This document shows, piece by piece, positions 8,643-16,738 of a stretch of 64,000 bases of DNA; positions within the stretch are counted from its first letter, which is position 1, and each line of letters begins with the position of its first letter. The translations under genes and the position numbers were made by a program. The notes beneath the pieces were generated by a model. It saw only the letters and a program-made list of their open reading frames with translations. It made no database searches and was not told where the DNA came from. The stretch is taken from the NCBI RefSeq assembly GCF_000931445.1, contig NZ_CP010849.1:2976001-3040000 (forward strand), given 5' to 3'. This DNA is from Streptomyces cyaneogriseus subsp. noncyanogenus. Lineage in GTDB: Bacteria > Actinomycetota > Actinomycetes > Streptomycetales > Streptomycetaceae.

Positions 8643-9224
8643 TCAGCCGCGCTCGCCCATGGCGGCGCGCAGCCAGTCGAGGGGCGCCTGGGCCAGCAGT
8701 TGGTCGGCCAGCCGCTGCCCGGTCTCGGTGACGATCCGGGCCCGGCTGTTGTCGACCCAGCGCTGAGCCGCCTCGTACCCCTGGGCCCTGTACTCCAGAC
8801 CCTGCAGCATGCACTCCAGCTTGTCCGCGTCGCGCGCGCAGATGGCCTCGGGCGTCTCACGCGCCTCGTACTCGGCGACGACCGCGCGGACGGCGGTGCG
8901 CAGGACCTCCGGCATGCCGGCTGTCTGGTCCGCCGTCACGGCCTCCGGGTCGCCCGGGGCGGCGTACTTCTTCCCCAGGTGGTTCACGTCGCCCGTGCGC
9001 GTCTCCTGCGAGTCGTGCCAGACCGCCAGGTGCGCGGCACGCGCGGCGTCGGCGCCCTCCAGGGTGGCGATGACCGAGGCGATGACGGACGTGCGCCATG
9101 CGTGCTCCGCGACGCTTTCGGGATCACGAACGCCCGCCATCCACCAGCCCGTCCGACGGGCCGTCTTCAGCGTTCCCGTTTCCCACAGGAAGTGGGCCAC
9201 GTCCGCCAGGTCCTGATCACCCAC
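8643..9224 (-). CDS. HD-domain phosphohydrolase (YfbR/5'-nucleotidase-like)
   Basis: 193 aa. The HD metal-binding set is complete: SVAEHAWRT (first His), AVWHDSQETRTGD (His-Asp pair) and ARDADKLECMLQ (last Asp). The N-terminus LADVAHFLWETGTLKTARRT matches small bacterial HD proteins of the YfbR/HDDC2 group, which dephosphorylate deoxynucleoside monophosphates; that substrate is inferred. It is divergent from the regulator at 9460. GC here is a little lower than in flanking core genes, and the gene sits just beyond tRNA-His, so it may belong to an inserted segment. Confidence 0.85.
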   Translation of the reverse strand: MGDQDLADVAHFLWETGTLKTARRTGWWMAGVRDPESVAEHAWRTSVIASVIATLEGADAARAAHLAVWHDSQETRTGDVNHLGKKYAAPGDPEAVTADQTAGMPEVLRTAVRAVVAEYEARETPEAICARDADKLECMLQGLEYRAQGYEAAQRWVDNSRARIVTETGQRLADQLLAQAPLDWLRAAMGERG

Positions 9225-9459
9225 TGGTGTCCCCTTTCACGCCTCGGCGAGACGGATCGCGTACCGGATGCCCGGCAATGATCGAAGTTCGCTGCCTCGC
9301 GAGCGGGGTCGCTTCGTCGTGTCCAGAGCAGGCGAAGTGACGGACTCGCTCGGCCCAAAAGGAATTCCCGCCCACAGGCTGGATCCGCAAGGACCTTACC
9401 TACGCACACCTTTCGCCAGGCGTACCGTTCCAAGTGGATGTAAGGAAGGGACACAGACT

Positions 9460-10710
9460 GTGCCGAATCCCACCCACACACCAGCAGACCGTCCTGGCAG
9501 CCGCCTCCGGAACCACCGCCTCACCCGAGGGCTGACCCAAGAACAACTCGCCGAGCGAGCCGGTCTCAGCCTCGCCGTCGTCAAGAAGATCGAACGGGGT
9601 GGCGTCGGACGCTTGGACACCTACCACGCACTCGCCCGAGCCCTCCGCGTGAAAACGTCCGCACTGTTCGAGCCTGGGGCGCCCCACGCCACCACGCGGG
9701 CGGACGACGACAAGGTGGACCTGATGCCGCTCCGGCAGGCCATCACGCCACCGATCGCCGCCTCAGGCCGACTCCTCCTCGGTGACACCGTCGAACCCGA
9801 CTTGGACCTCGCCAACCTCCGCGCGACCGCCAAGGCCCTCGCCGCCTCGTACTACGGCGACGACTACGGCCACATCAGCCAGTTCCTCCCGGCCCTCATC
9901 ACCACCGTCCGCCAAGCCGTCGACCACTACGACAACGGCCCACACCACACCGAAGCACTGAAGCTGCGCTCCGACGTCCTCCAGACCGCCGGCCGTTATC
10001 TGACTCAGGTCCGCGCGTACGATCTCGCGCATGCGGCGCTCAGGGATGCGCTGCTCGACGCGGCGGCGGCTGACGACCAGGAACGGGCCAGCGCGGCCGT
10101 CTACCTCCAGGGCTGGCTGCTGATGCGGCAGGGGCGGCTGGACGAAGCCGAGCGGCTCGCCCTGGCGACCGCCGACAATGTCGAGCCTCGCATCTCCCGT
10201 GCCACGCACAGCCAGCTCGGAGTGTGGGGCCGTCTGCTGGTGCGTGCCTCGTCTGCCGCCGCCCGCAACAACCGGCCGAGGGAGGCCCGGGAGATGCTGC
10301 GCCTAGCGCGTACGGCGGGGGCGGCGCTCGGCGGCGGCGTAGCCTCCTACCCGTACGGCTGGGGCAAGTTCGACTGGTCGACGGTCGCCTTCCAGGCGGT
10401 GGAGAACCAGGTGGTGGCTGACCAGCCGAAGAGGGTGATCGGGCTGTCGGCGAGGGTCTCGGCAGCGGGCGTTACAGCGAGCGCGAACACATGGAACCGG
10501 CACCGGTTGGACGTGGCCCAGGCCCATGTGATGCTGCGGCAGGCCGACGAGGCGACGGAGGTGCTGGCCGCTCTGCATCTGGAGGCGCCGGAGTGGCTGC
10601 GGCACCAGCAGATGGCGGCGACCACGTTCGAGCAGTCGCTGCGGGTGTCGGGGCGGCGTCGGCTGACGCGGAAGCAGCGGGAGTTGTCGGCCTTCTTCCA
10701 GGTTGCGTAA
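9460..10710 (+). CDS. XRE-family HTH regulator with TPR-like C-terminus
   Basis: 416 aa from the GTG giving VPNPTHTPADRPG, preceded by AAGGAAGGG; the frame is open upstream but lacks a ribosome site. HTH at about residues 15-70 (RNHRLTRGLTQEQLAERAGL, then SLAVVKKIERGG), followed by about 300 residues of TPR-like helical repeats (AAVYLQGWLLMRQGRLDEAE and so on). This layout is common in Streptomyces signalling regulators. Two small Cys-containing genes follow, a recurring cassette type. A perfect hairpin follows the stop. Target unknown. Confidence 0.85.
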   Translation: MPNPTHTPADRPGSRLRNHRLTRGLTQEQLAERAGLSLAVVKKIERGGVGRLDTYHALARALRVKTSALFEPGAPHATTRADDDKVDLMPLRQAITPPIAASGRLLLGDTVEPDLDLANLRATAKALAASYYGDDYGHISQFLPALITTVRQAVDHYDNGPHHTEALKLRSDVLQTAGRYLTQVRAYDLAHAALRDALLDAAAADDQERASAAVYLQGWLLMRQGRLDEAERLALATADNVEPRISRATHSQLGVWGRLLVRASSAAARNNRPREAREMLRLARTAGAALGGGVASYPYGWGKFDWSTVAFQAVENQVVADQPKRVIGLSARVSAAGVTASANTWNRHRLDVAQAHVMLRQADEATEVLAALHLEAPEWLRHQQMAATTFEQSLRVSGRRRLTRKQRELSAFFQVA

Positions 10711-10715
10711 GGGTC

Positions 10716-10766
10716 ATGTTCCGTAGCCGTCCAGGGACGCTGGGTCACTGAGCGGCTACGGAACAT
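10716..10766 (+). terminator. Perfect 14-bp inverted repeat after the HTH-TPR gene
   Basis: ATGTTCCGTAGCCG and CGGCTACGGAACAT are exact reverse complements separated by 23 nt and followed by TTCTGTT. It begins 5 nt after the stop codon. Most likely a terminator, but because it also sits upstream of the small gene at 10842 an operator role is possible. Confidence 0.75.
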
Positions 10767-10841
10767 TTCTGTTGGAGTGCCGGGCCTCTCCGTAGCTTCG
10801 CGTGTATGGAACGGATTACCGCGACCGTGGAGGCCCCAGCC

Positions 10842-11180
10842 ATGCCGAGCGACATCGAGAACAGCGTGCGCGAGATCCCGCCCGAGGCGCTGGACCTGCT
10901 CGCGCTGCCTGAGCTCGACACGCTGAACGCGGACCGGGCCCGTGGCGCAGTGTGTCTGTGGTGTCCGGAGCGGCTGACCGTGGAGACGGCCGTCGATCTC
11001 GGCGAGCGGACCGGTGATGACGGCCGGTGGTGGCCGCGTGCCTGCGGGCCGTGCGTCGGTCGCCGGGCACACGCCGCGCTCTATGACCACGTTGCCCGGT
11101 GCGAGCCCTGTGTCGATGACGTCGGGCGGTGCGTGACCGGCCTCGCCCTGTCCCGGCTGGTGCGGAGGCACCGCCGGTGA
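10842..11180 (+). CDS. Small cysteine-rich protein (putative zinc-binding)
   Basis: 112 aa. The start is the ATG giving MPSDIENSVREIPPEALD, with GGAGG at the right spacing; an upstream in-frame ATG lacks a site. Cysteine pairs VCLWC, ACGPC and RCEPC plus a later Cys suggest structural zinc or iron binding. The protein ends in a basic RRHRR tail. The next small gene overlaps by 4 nt. No function known to me; the pairing with an upstream HTH-TPR regulator is seen elsewhere in Streptomyces. Confidence 0.7.
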   Translation: MPSDIENSVREIPPEALDLLALPELDTLNADRARGAVCLWCPERLTVETAVDLGERTGDDGRWWPRACGPCVGRRAHAALYDHVARCEPCVDDVGRCVTGLALSRLVRRHRR

Positions 11181-11386
11181 TCACCCGGACCACCATGAGC
11201 CCGGCCCCCGTCCTCGGGCTGTTCCCGGCCGAGCCCGACCCGGTGGCGGGCTGCCCGACGTGCCGGGACCTCGCCCGCCAGCGGGAAGCGGCCCGGGCCG
11301 CCGGGGACGGCTCACGCGTCTCGGACTGCAACGTCCTCATCCGCGCCCACCCCCACGGCCCCCGGCCCGGCGGCCGGTGGAGCTGA
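11177..11386 (+). CDS. Small CxxC protein, translationally coupled
   Basis: 69 aa starting at the GTG of a GTGA overlap with the previous stop. Contains GCPTCRDLARQREAARAAGD and SDCNVLIRAHPHG. The CxxC pair and helix suggest a small interaction or metal-binding protein. No homologue function recognised. It ends 45 bp before the convergent LacI gene. Confidence 0.6.
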   Translation: MITRTTMSPAPVLGLFPAEPDPVAGCPTCRDLARQREAARAAGDGSRVSDCNVLIRAHPHGPRPGGRWS

Positions 11387-11431
11387 GGCTCCCGCCGCGT
11401 CGCCCCGGCCGCGGGGCGCACGGCGCGGCGG

Positions 11432-12487
11432 TCACGACGAGCGGCGGACGACCAGTTCGGTCGGGAGGACCACCTGCTGGCGCTCCGGGCCGCGGGACAG
11501 GGCCGGGCGGCGGTCGGCGATCTCGTCGAGGAGGAGGCCGATCATCCGGCGGCCCATCTCGTCGATCGGCTGGCGGACGCTGGTCAGCGGCGGGTCCATG
11601 TGGCGGGCGATGGCGGAGTCGTCGTAGCCGACGAGGGCCACGTCGTCCGGGATGCGGCGGCCGGCCTCGCGCAGCACCTGGCGGGCGCCGGCCGCGGTCA
11701 CGTCCGAGGCGGCGAAGACGGCGTCCAGGCCGGGGTGGCGCTCCAGCAGGGCGGCCATCGCGCGACGGCCGCCCTCCTCGGTGAAGTCCCCCGGCTCGAT
11801 CAGCCGCTCGTCCGCCTCGGCTCCCGCGTCGAGCAGCGCCTCCCGGTAGCCGTCGACGCGGCGCTGGGCGCCGTAGACGTCGAGGCGGCCGGTGATGTGG
11901 GCTATCCGGCGCCGCCCCGCGGCCAGCAGGTGCTCCACGGCCGAGCGGGCGCCGCCGTAGTTGTCGGAGTCCACCGACGGCAGCGACTCCGCGGCCGACC
12001 GCGGGCCGCTGATCACCGCGGGGATCTCCAGCTGCGCCAGCAGGTCCGGCAGCGGGTCGCCGGCGTGCACCGAGACCAGCAGGACGCCGTCCACCCGGTG
12101 GGCGGCCAGGTACTGGGCGAGCCGCCGCCGTTCGCGGTCGCTGCCCGCGAAGATCAGCAGGAGCTGCATCTCGGTCTCGGACAGCTCGGCGCCCACGCCG
12201 CGCAGCATGTCCGAGAAGTACGGCTCGGCGAAGAAGCGGGTCTCCGGCTCGGGCACCACCAGCGCGACGGCGTCCGTGCGGTTGGCGGCCAGGGCGCGCG
12301 CCGCCGTGTTGGGGACGTAGCCCAGCTCGGCGACCGCCGCCTCGACGGCCGCCCGCGTCGCGTCGCTGACCCGGGGCGAGCCGTTGATCACGCGGGAGAC
12401 GGTGCCGCGCCCCACGCCGGCCCGGGCAGCGACCTCCTCCAGGGTCGGCCGCCGACCGCCCCGGCTCCACTCACCGTTGACCGCCAT
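11432..12487 (-). CDS. LacI-family regulator, CebR-like paralogue
   Basis: 351 aa. LacI HTH at residues 12-60 (PTLEEVAARAGVGRGTVSRV, then INGSPRVS), followed by a periplasmic-binding-protein-like sugar domain ending in LTSVRQPIDEMGRRMIGLLL. It shares long blocks with the second LacI protein in this window (HTH core, YFSDMLRG/YFPGIIRG, GDFTEEGGRRAM, AVFAASDV), so the two are paralogues. It lies directly downstream of bglC in the same direction, 151 bp apart. Likely ligand is a beta-glucoside or cello-oligosaccharide, by similarity only. No CebR-type operator was seen immediately upstream of it. Confidence 0.9.
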   Translation of the reverse strand: MAVNGEWSRGGRRPTLEEVAARAGVGRGTVSRVINGSPRVSDATRAAVEAAVAELGYVPNTAARALAANRTDAVALVVPEPETRFFAEPYFSDMLRGVGAELSETEMQLLLIFAGSDRERRRLAQYLAAHRVDGVLLVSVHAGDPLPDLLAQLEIPAVISGPRSAAESLPSVDSDNYGGARSAVEHLLAAGRRRIAHITGRLDVYGAQRRVDGYREALLDAGAEADERLIEPGDFTEEGGRRAMAALLERHPGLDAVFAASDVTAAGARQVLREAGRRIPDDVALVGYDDSAIARHMDPPLTSVRQPIDEMGRRMIGLLLDEIADRRPALSRGPERQQVVLPTELVVRRSS

Positions 12488-12638
12488 CGCCGCCTCCCGT
12501 CCGCAGCCTTCAGGCCAGGAATGTAACAGCCGGGCCCGTGCGGCACCCGCCCCCGTCGCCTCCCGTCTTGCGGGACGTCGCGCGGGAGCGGGCGGGGCGC
12601 GGCCGGGACGGCGGCCGATCCGCGCCCGGGGGCGGGTG

Positions 12639-14096
12639 TCAGCCCTGCGCGGTGGCGCCCGGCAGCGCGTTGCGCCGGATCACCTCGGCGTACCAGCGGG
12701 CGCTCGCCTTGGGGATGCGGCGCTGGGTGGAGTAGTCGACGTAGACGGCTCCGAAGCGCTTGGAGTAGCCGTAGGACCACTCGAAGTTGTCCAGCAGGGA
12801 CCACAGGAAGTAGCCGCGCACGTCGGCCCCGTCGGCGACGGCCCGCCGGACGGCCTCCAGGTGGGAGTGGAGGTAGGCGATCCGCTGCGGGTCGTTGACC
12901 TCGCCCTCCGGGGAGACGTAGTCGTCGAAGGCGGCGCCGTTCTCGGTGACCATCAGCGGGAGCTGCGGGTGCGAGGCGGCGAGGCCGGTCAGCAGGGTGT
13001 GCAGTCCGCTGGGGTCGATGGCCCAGTTCATCGCCGTGAGGTCGTCGTTGGCCAGGTGGAAGGCGACGTGCTCGGAGCCGGTCCACGGCGAGTGGTCGCT
13101 GGCTCCGTGGCCGTCGTTCCGGGTGGTGCCGGTGCCGTCGGCGGGCAGCGAGACCACGGTCGGCGAGTAGTAGTTGACGCCGAGCACGTCGATGGGGCGG
13201 GAGATCTCGGCCAGGTCCCCGTCCCGTACGAGCTGTCCCCAGTCGACGATGTGCGCGGTGTCGGCGAGCAGGTCCTCGGGGTAGGCGCCGTCCAGGATCG
13301 GGCCGGTGAAGATCCGGTTGCCGACCGCGTCGATGCGGCGGGCCGCCTCGGCGTCCTCGGGGCTGCCGGTGAGCGGGCGCACCTGGTGCAGGTTGAGGGT
13401 GATGGAGGTCTGGGCCGAGGCCGGCAGCGCCGCGCGCAGCGCTCCGACCGCCCGGCCGTGGGCCAGGTTGAGGTGGTGTGCGGCGCGCAGGGTGGCGGCC
13501 GGGTCGGTGCGCCCCGGGGCGTGCACGCCGGAGCCGTAGCCGAGGAAGGCCGAGCACCACGGTTCGTTGAGGGTGGTCCACACGCCGATGCGGTCCCCGA
13601 GGGCGCGGGCCATGATCTCGGCGTAGTCGGCGAAGCGGTCGGCGGTGTCGCGGTGCGGCCAGCCGCCGGCGTCCTCCAGTTCCTGCGGCAGGTCCCAGTG
13701 GTAGAGGGTGGCGACGGGGGTGATCCCGGCCTGGAGCAGCTCGTCGGTGAGGCGGCGGTAGAAGTCCAGGCCGCGTTCGACGGCGGGGCCGCGGCCGGTG
13801 GGCTGGACCCGGGACCAGGAGACGGAGAAGCGGTACGCCTTGAGGCCGAGCTCCTTCATCAGCGCCACGTCGTCGCGGTACCGGTGGTAGTGGTCGGCGG
13901 CGATGTCACCGGTGTCGCCGTTGCGGACCTTGCCGGGGGTGTGGCTGAAGGTGTCCCAGATGGAGGGGGTGCGGCCGGCCTCGGTGGCGGCGCCCTCCAC
14001 CTGGTACGCGGCGGTGGCGGCGCCCCAGACGAAGTCCGCCGGGAAGGAGAGGTCCGTTGCCGGCCGGGCCGTGGTCTCGGGTCGTACGGTGGTCAT
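12639..14096 (-). CDS. bglC: Beta-glucosidase (GH1), cellobiose hydrolysis
   Basis: Cytoplasmic retaining beta-glucosidase that splits imported cellobiose/cellotriose to glucose. 485 aa, normal GH1 length. Barrel starts at [19 protein letters not shown]. Acid/base Glu in TTLNEPWCS; nucleophile Glu in [13 protein letters not shown]; aglycone-site WSLLDNFEW. It is last in the cebE-cebF-cebG-bglC order known from Streptomyces. A CebR-like operator ends 2 nt before the ATG, and the GGGAGCG within it is also the ribosome-binding site. A second GH1 gene lies at 19757. Confidence 0.95.
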   Translation of the reverse strand: MTTVRPETTARPATDLSFPADFVWGAATAAYQVEGAATEAGRTPSIWDTFSHTPGKVRNGDTGDIAADHYHRYRDDVALMKELGLKAYRFSVSWSRVQPTGRGPAVERGLDFYRRLTDELLQAGITPVATLYHWDLPQELEDAGGWPHRDTADRFADYAEIMARALGDRIGVWTTLNEPWCSAFLGYGSGVHAPGRTDPAATLRAAHHLNLAHGRAVGALRAALPASAQTSITLNLHQVRPLTGSPEDAEAARRIDAVGNRIFTGPILDGAYPEDLLADTAHIVDWGQLVRDGDLAEISRPIDVLGVNYYSPTVVSLPADGTGTTRNDGHGASDHSPWTGSEHVAFHLANDDLTAMNWAIDPSGLHTLLTGLAASHPQLPLMVTENGAAFDDYVSPEGEVNDPQRIAYLHSHLEAVRRAVADGADVRGYFLWSLLDNFEWSYGYSKRFGAVYVDYSTQRRIPKASARWYAEVIRRNALPGATAQG

Positions 14097-14098
14097 GG

Positions 14099-14112
14099 TG
14101 AGAACGCTCCCA
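14099..14112 (-). promoter_or_regulatory. CebR-type operator overlapping the bglC ribosome site
   Basis: Minus-strand sequence TGGGAGCGTTCTCA is 12/14 to the palindrome TGGGAGCGCTCCCA, two nucleotides before the bglC ATG. GGGAGCG also serves as Shine-Dalgarno, so a bound repressor would block elongation into, or initiation at, bglC. CebR boxes near bglC are known in Streptomyces. Confidence 0.75.
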
Positions 14113-14270
14113 GGGTGGCGTGATGGGGGGGCCGGACAAGGGCCGGCGGGAGGGAAGGCGGCCGGGGCGCGCGGGCGCGCGGCCGGTCCGGTACGGCCCG
14201 GATGCGGGGCGTGGCGGGCCGTACCGGACGGGGGTGGGTGCGCGGGCTGGCGGATCGGCGGCGACCCGGC

Positions 14271-15194
14271 TCAGCCCTTGACGGCGCCCGTCATGATGCC
14301 TCCGACGATCTGCTTGCCGAAGACCACGAAGACCAGCAGCAGCGGCAGGGTGCTGATGAGCGCGCCGGCCATGACGATGCTCTGGTCGGGGGTGTAGGAG
14401 GCGCTGAGCTGGCCCAGCGCCACCTGGATGGTGGGGTTCTGCTGGTTCAGCGCGAGGAAGGGCCAGAAGAAGTCGTTCCACGCCTGCACGAAGGTGAGCA
14501 TGCCGAGCACCATCATCGCGGGCCGGGCCGCGGGCAGGACGACGCTCCACACGATGCGCAGGTTGTGGGCCCCGTCCACCTTGGCCGCCTCGATCAGCTC
14601 GTAGGGCAGGGCCTCCAGCAGGTACTGGCGCATGAAGAAGACGCCGAAGGCGCCGACGAGCGTCGGGAAGATCACCGATTCGAGCTCGCCGCCCCACCCG
14701 ATGTCCGACATGATCATGAACAGCGGTACGACGCTGAGCTGCGGGGGGATGGTGAGGGTGGCGATGACCGCGGTCATCAGCCCGCCGCGGCCGCGGAAGC
14801 GCATCTTGGCGAAGGCGTAGCCGGCCAGGGTGCAGAAGAACAGCGTGGCCACGGTGATGCTGCCGGCCACGATGACGCTGTTGACGATGGCCTTGCCCAG
14901 GTTGGCCTGTTCCCAGGCCGCCTCCAGGTTGCTCATCAGCCGGCCGCCCGGCAGCAGCGGCGGTGGGCTGTCGAGGACGCGCTCCTGGTCGTGCGAGGCC
15001 GCCACCAGCGTCCAGTACAGCGGGAAGATCGAGCCGAGGCCGACGACGGCCAGGGCGATGTAGGTGAAGGGGCCGCCCTTGAGCTGCCCGCCGGCGCCCA
15101 GCTTGAAGCGGCTGCGGCCCGGGCCCGCGGGGGCGGCCGGCGGTGCCGGGTCCAGGTCCGGGGCGGCGGTCTTGGTGGGACTGGTCGTTGTCAT
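14271..15194 (-). CDS. cebG: Cellobiose ABC transporter permease CebG (MalG type)
   Basis: Inner-membrane permease, 307 aa. The N-terminal Ala/Pro-rich cytoplasmic part is followed by about six transmembrane helices (first TYIALAVVGLGSIFPLYWTL). The EAA loop IEAAKVDGAHNLRIVWSVVL docks the ATPase. Usually energised by the shared ATPase MsiK, which is not encoded here. Starts 15 bp after the cebF stop; the ribosome site is CGGGAGCG. Confidence 0.93.
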   Translation of the reverse strand: MTTTSPTKTAAPDLDPAPPAAPAGPGRSRFKLGAGGQLKGGPFTYIALAVVGLGSIFPLYWTLVAASHDQERVLDSPPPLLPGGRLMSNLEAAWEQANLGKAIVNSVIVAGSITVATLFFCTLAGYAFAKMRFRGRGGLMTAVIATLTIPPQLSVVPLFMIMSDIGWGGELESVIFPTLVGAFGVFFMRQYLLEALPYELIEAAKVDGAHNLRIVWSVVLPAARPAMMVLGMLTFVQAWNDFFWPFLALNQQNPTIQVALGQLSASYTPDQSIVMAGALISTLPLLLVFVVFGKQIVGGIMTGAVKG

Positions 15195-15208
15195 CGATAT
15201 CGCTCCCG

Positions 15209-16201
15209 TCAGACCGCGTTCTTGCGCACGTACCGGCCGACGATCCAGTTGATCAGGGCGATGAGCAGCAGCAGCACGAGCATGGCCCAGGCGACGGCCG
15301 CGGCCGGGCCGAGGTGGCCGAGCTTCCAGCCGTAGTTGAAGAGGTAGATGCTGAGGGTCTCGTACTGGTGTTCACTGCCGCCGACGGCTCCGAGGGTGCC
15401 GCCTTGCAGCAGCAGCGGCTCGCCGAAGAGCTGGAGGGAGCCGATGGTCGAGATGACGATGGTGAACAGGATCGTCGGCCGCAGCGAGGGGATGGTCACC
15501 TTGAGGAACTGCTGCCAGCGGTTGGCCCCGTCGAGGGAGGCCGCCTCGTACAGGTCGGCCGGCACGGCCTGCATCGCCGCCAGGTAGATCAGCGCGTTGT
15601 AGCCGGTCCAGCGCCAGATCACGATGACCGAGATGGCGATCTTGGACGTCCAGTGCCCGTTGCCCCAGTCGACGCCGTCGACGCCGAAGAAGCTCAGCAC
15701 CCAGTTGAGGAGGCCGCCGTCGGCCCGGAAGACCAGGGCGAAGACCAGGGCGGCGGTCGCCACCGAGGTGGCGTACGGGGTGAGGATCACCGTCCGCCAG
15801 AACGTGCTGGCGCGCAGCTTGTAGTTGAGCAGGTGGGCCAGGCCCAGCGCCATGAGGAGCTGCGGGACGGTCGAGATGACGCCGATGACGAAGGTGTTGC
15901 TGACGGACGTCCAGAACTCGGAGTCCTGGAGGATCTTGGCGAAGTTGTCCCAGCCGACCCATTCGGACTGGTCGAGGCTGGTCATCTCCACCCGGTGCAG
16001 GGCGATCCACCCGGTGTAGAGGAGCGGGTAGAGCCCGAAGGCGCCGAAGACGAGGAAGAAGGGGGCGATGTACGCGTACGGCGACACCTTGTCGTCGAAG
16101 CGCCACAGCCGTGTGCGCCAGGCACCGCGTCCGTGCGGCGCGGCGCCGGAACCGCCGGTCGGCGGGGTGTGGGCGCCCCGTGCGGGGGTTGTCGTTGCCA
16201 C
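15209..16201 (-). CDS. cebF: Cellobiose ABC transporter permease CebF (MalF type)
   Basis: 330 aa from the GTG giving VATTTPARGAHTPP, with GAAGGA upstream; longer in-frame extensions are Arg/Pro-rich and not protein-like. Six to seven membrane segments, beginning YAYIAPFFLVFGAFGLYPLL. EAA motif YEAASLDGANRWQQFLKVTI. Forms the channel with CebG. Separated from cebE by 537 bp containing a strong hairpin, so expression is probably lower than that of the binding protein. Confidence 0.93.
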   Translation of the reverse strand: MATTTPARGAHTPPTGGSGAAPHGRGAWRTRLWRFDDKVSPYAYIAPFFLVFGAFGLYPLLYTGWIALHRVEMTSLDQSEWVGWDNFAKILQDSEFWTSVSNTFVIGVISTVPQLLMALGLAHLLNYKLRASTFWRTVILTPYATSVATAALVFALVFRADGGLLNWVLSFFGVDGVDWGNGHWTSKIAISVIVIWRWTGYNALIYLAAMQAVPADLYEAASLDGANRWQQFLKVTIPSLRPTILFTIVISTIGSLQLFGEPLLLQGGTLGAVGGSEHQYETLSIYLFNYGWKLGHLGPAAAVAWAMLVLLLLIALINWIVGRYVRKNAV

Positions 16202-16738
16202 GGAGGGAATCCTTCCCTGGGAGGTCTCGGCCGGGTAGGGGGCGGGGCGGGAGACGGGGTCACGGGCCGGGCGCCCGTCCCGGCGTCCCCTGCGCGGGCC
16301 GCCGTGTGGCGAGCGGTCCGCGGCGCGGCCTGACGTGCGTGCGGTGCTGCGGCCCGGACGCCGGATGCCGGGCCCGGGGCCGGACGGTCCGGGCCCGAGC
16401 GCCGGGCGCCGGGCCGATCGCCCGTCCGGACCCGGACCGTCCGGACCCGGACCGTCCGCGCCGGGCGGGCGGGGGTCCGGGGCGAGCCGGGTCCGGGGCG
16501 CGGGTGCCCGGCGGCGCGGCGCGGCGCCGGCCCGTGTGCCCGGCGGCCCGTGTCGCGCCGCCGGGCCGGGAAGGACGCGGCGCCGCGGCGTCCGGTGAGT
16601 GCCGCCGGACGCCGCGGACCGGACCGGCGCTCGGCCGCCGGCCCCGGCGGGGGCGGCCCCGCGCGCGGCGGCGGTCCCCGTACGGTCCCGGACGCGCGAG
16701 CGCGGTGCGGGCGGCCCGTGGGCCGCCCGCACCGGGCG
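16202..16738 (-). promoter_or_regulatory. Long cebE-cebF intergenic region with hairpin and short tandem repeats
   Basis: No gene is supported. Immediately after the cebE stop is a 15-bp perfect stem (16703-16717 CGGTGCGGGCGGCCC with 16720-16734), probably a partial terminator or RNA-stabilising element. At 16423-16458 the 15-mer CGTCCGGACCCGGAC occurs 2.4 times in tandem, and other GGTCCGG/CCGGACC inversions lie around it. This is extremely GC-rich and likely structured RNA separating high cebE from lower cebFG-bglC expression. Confidence 0.6.
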
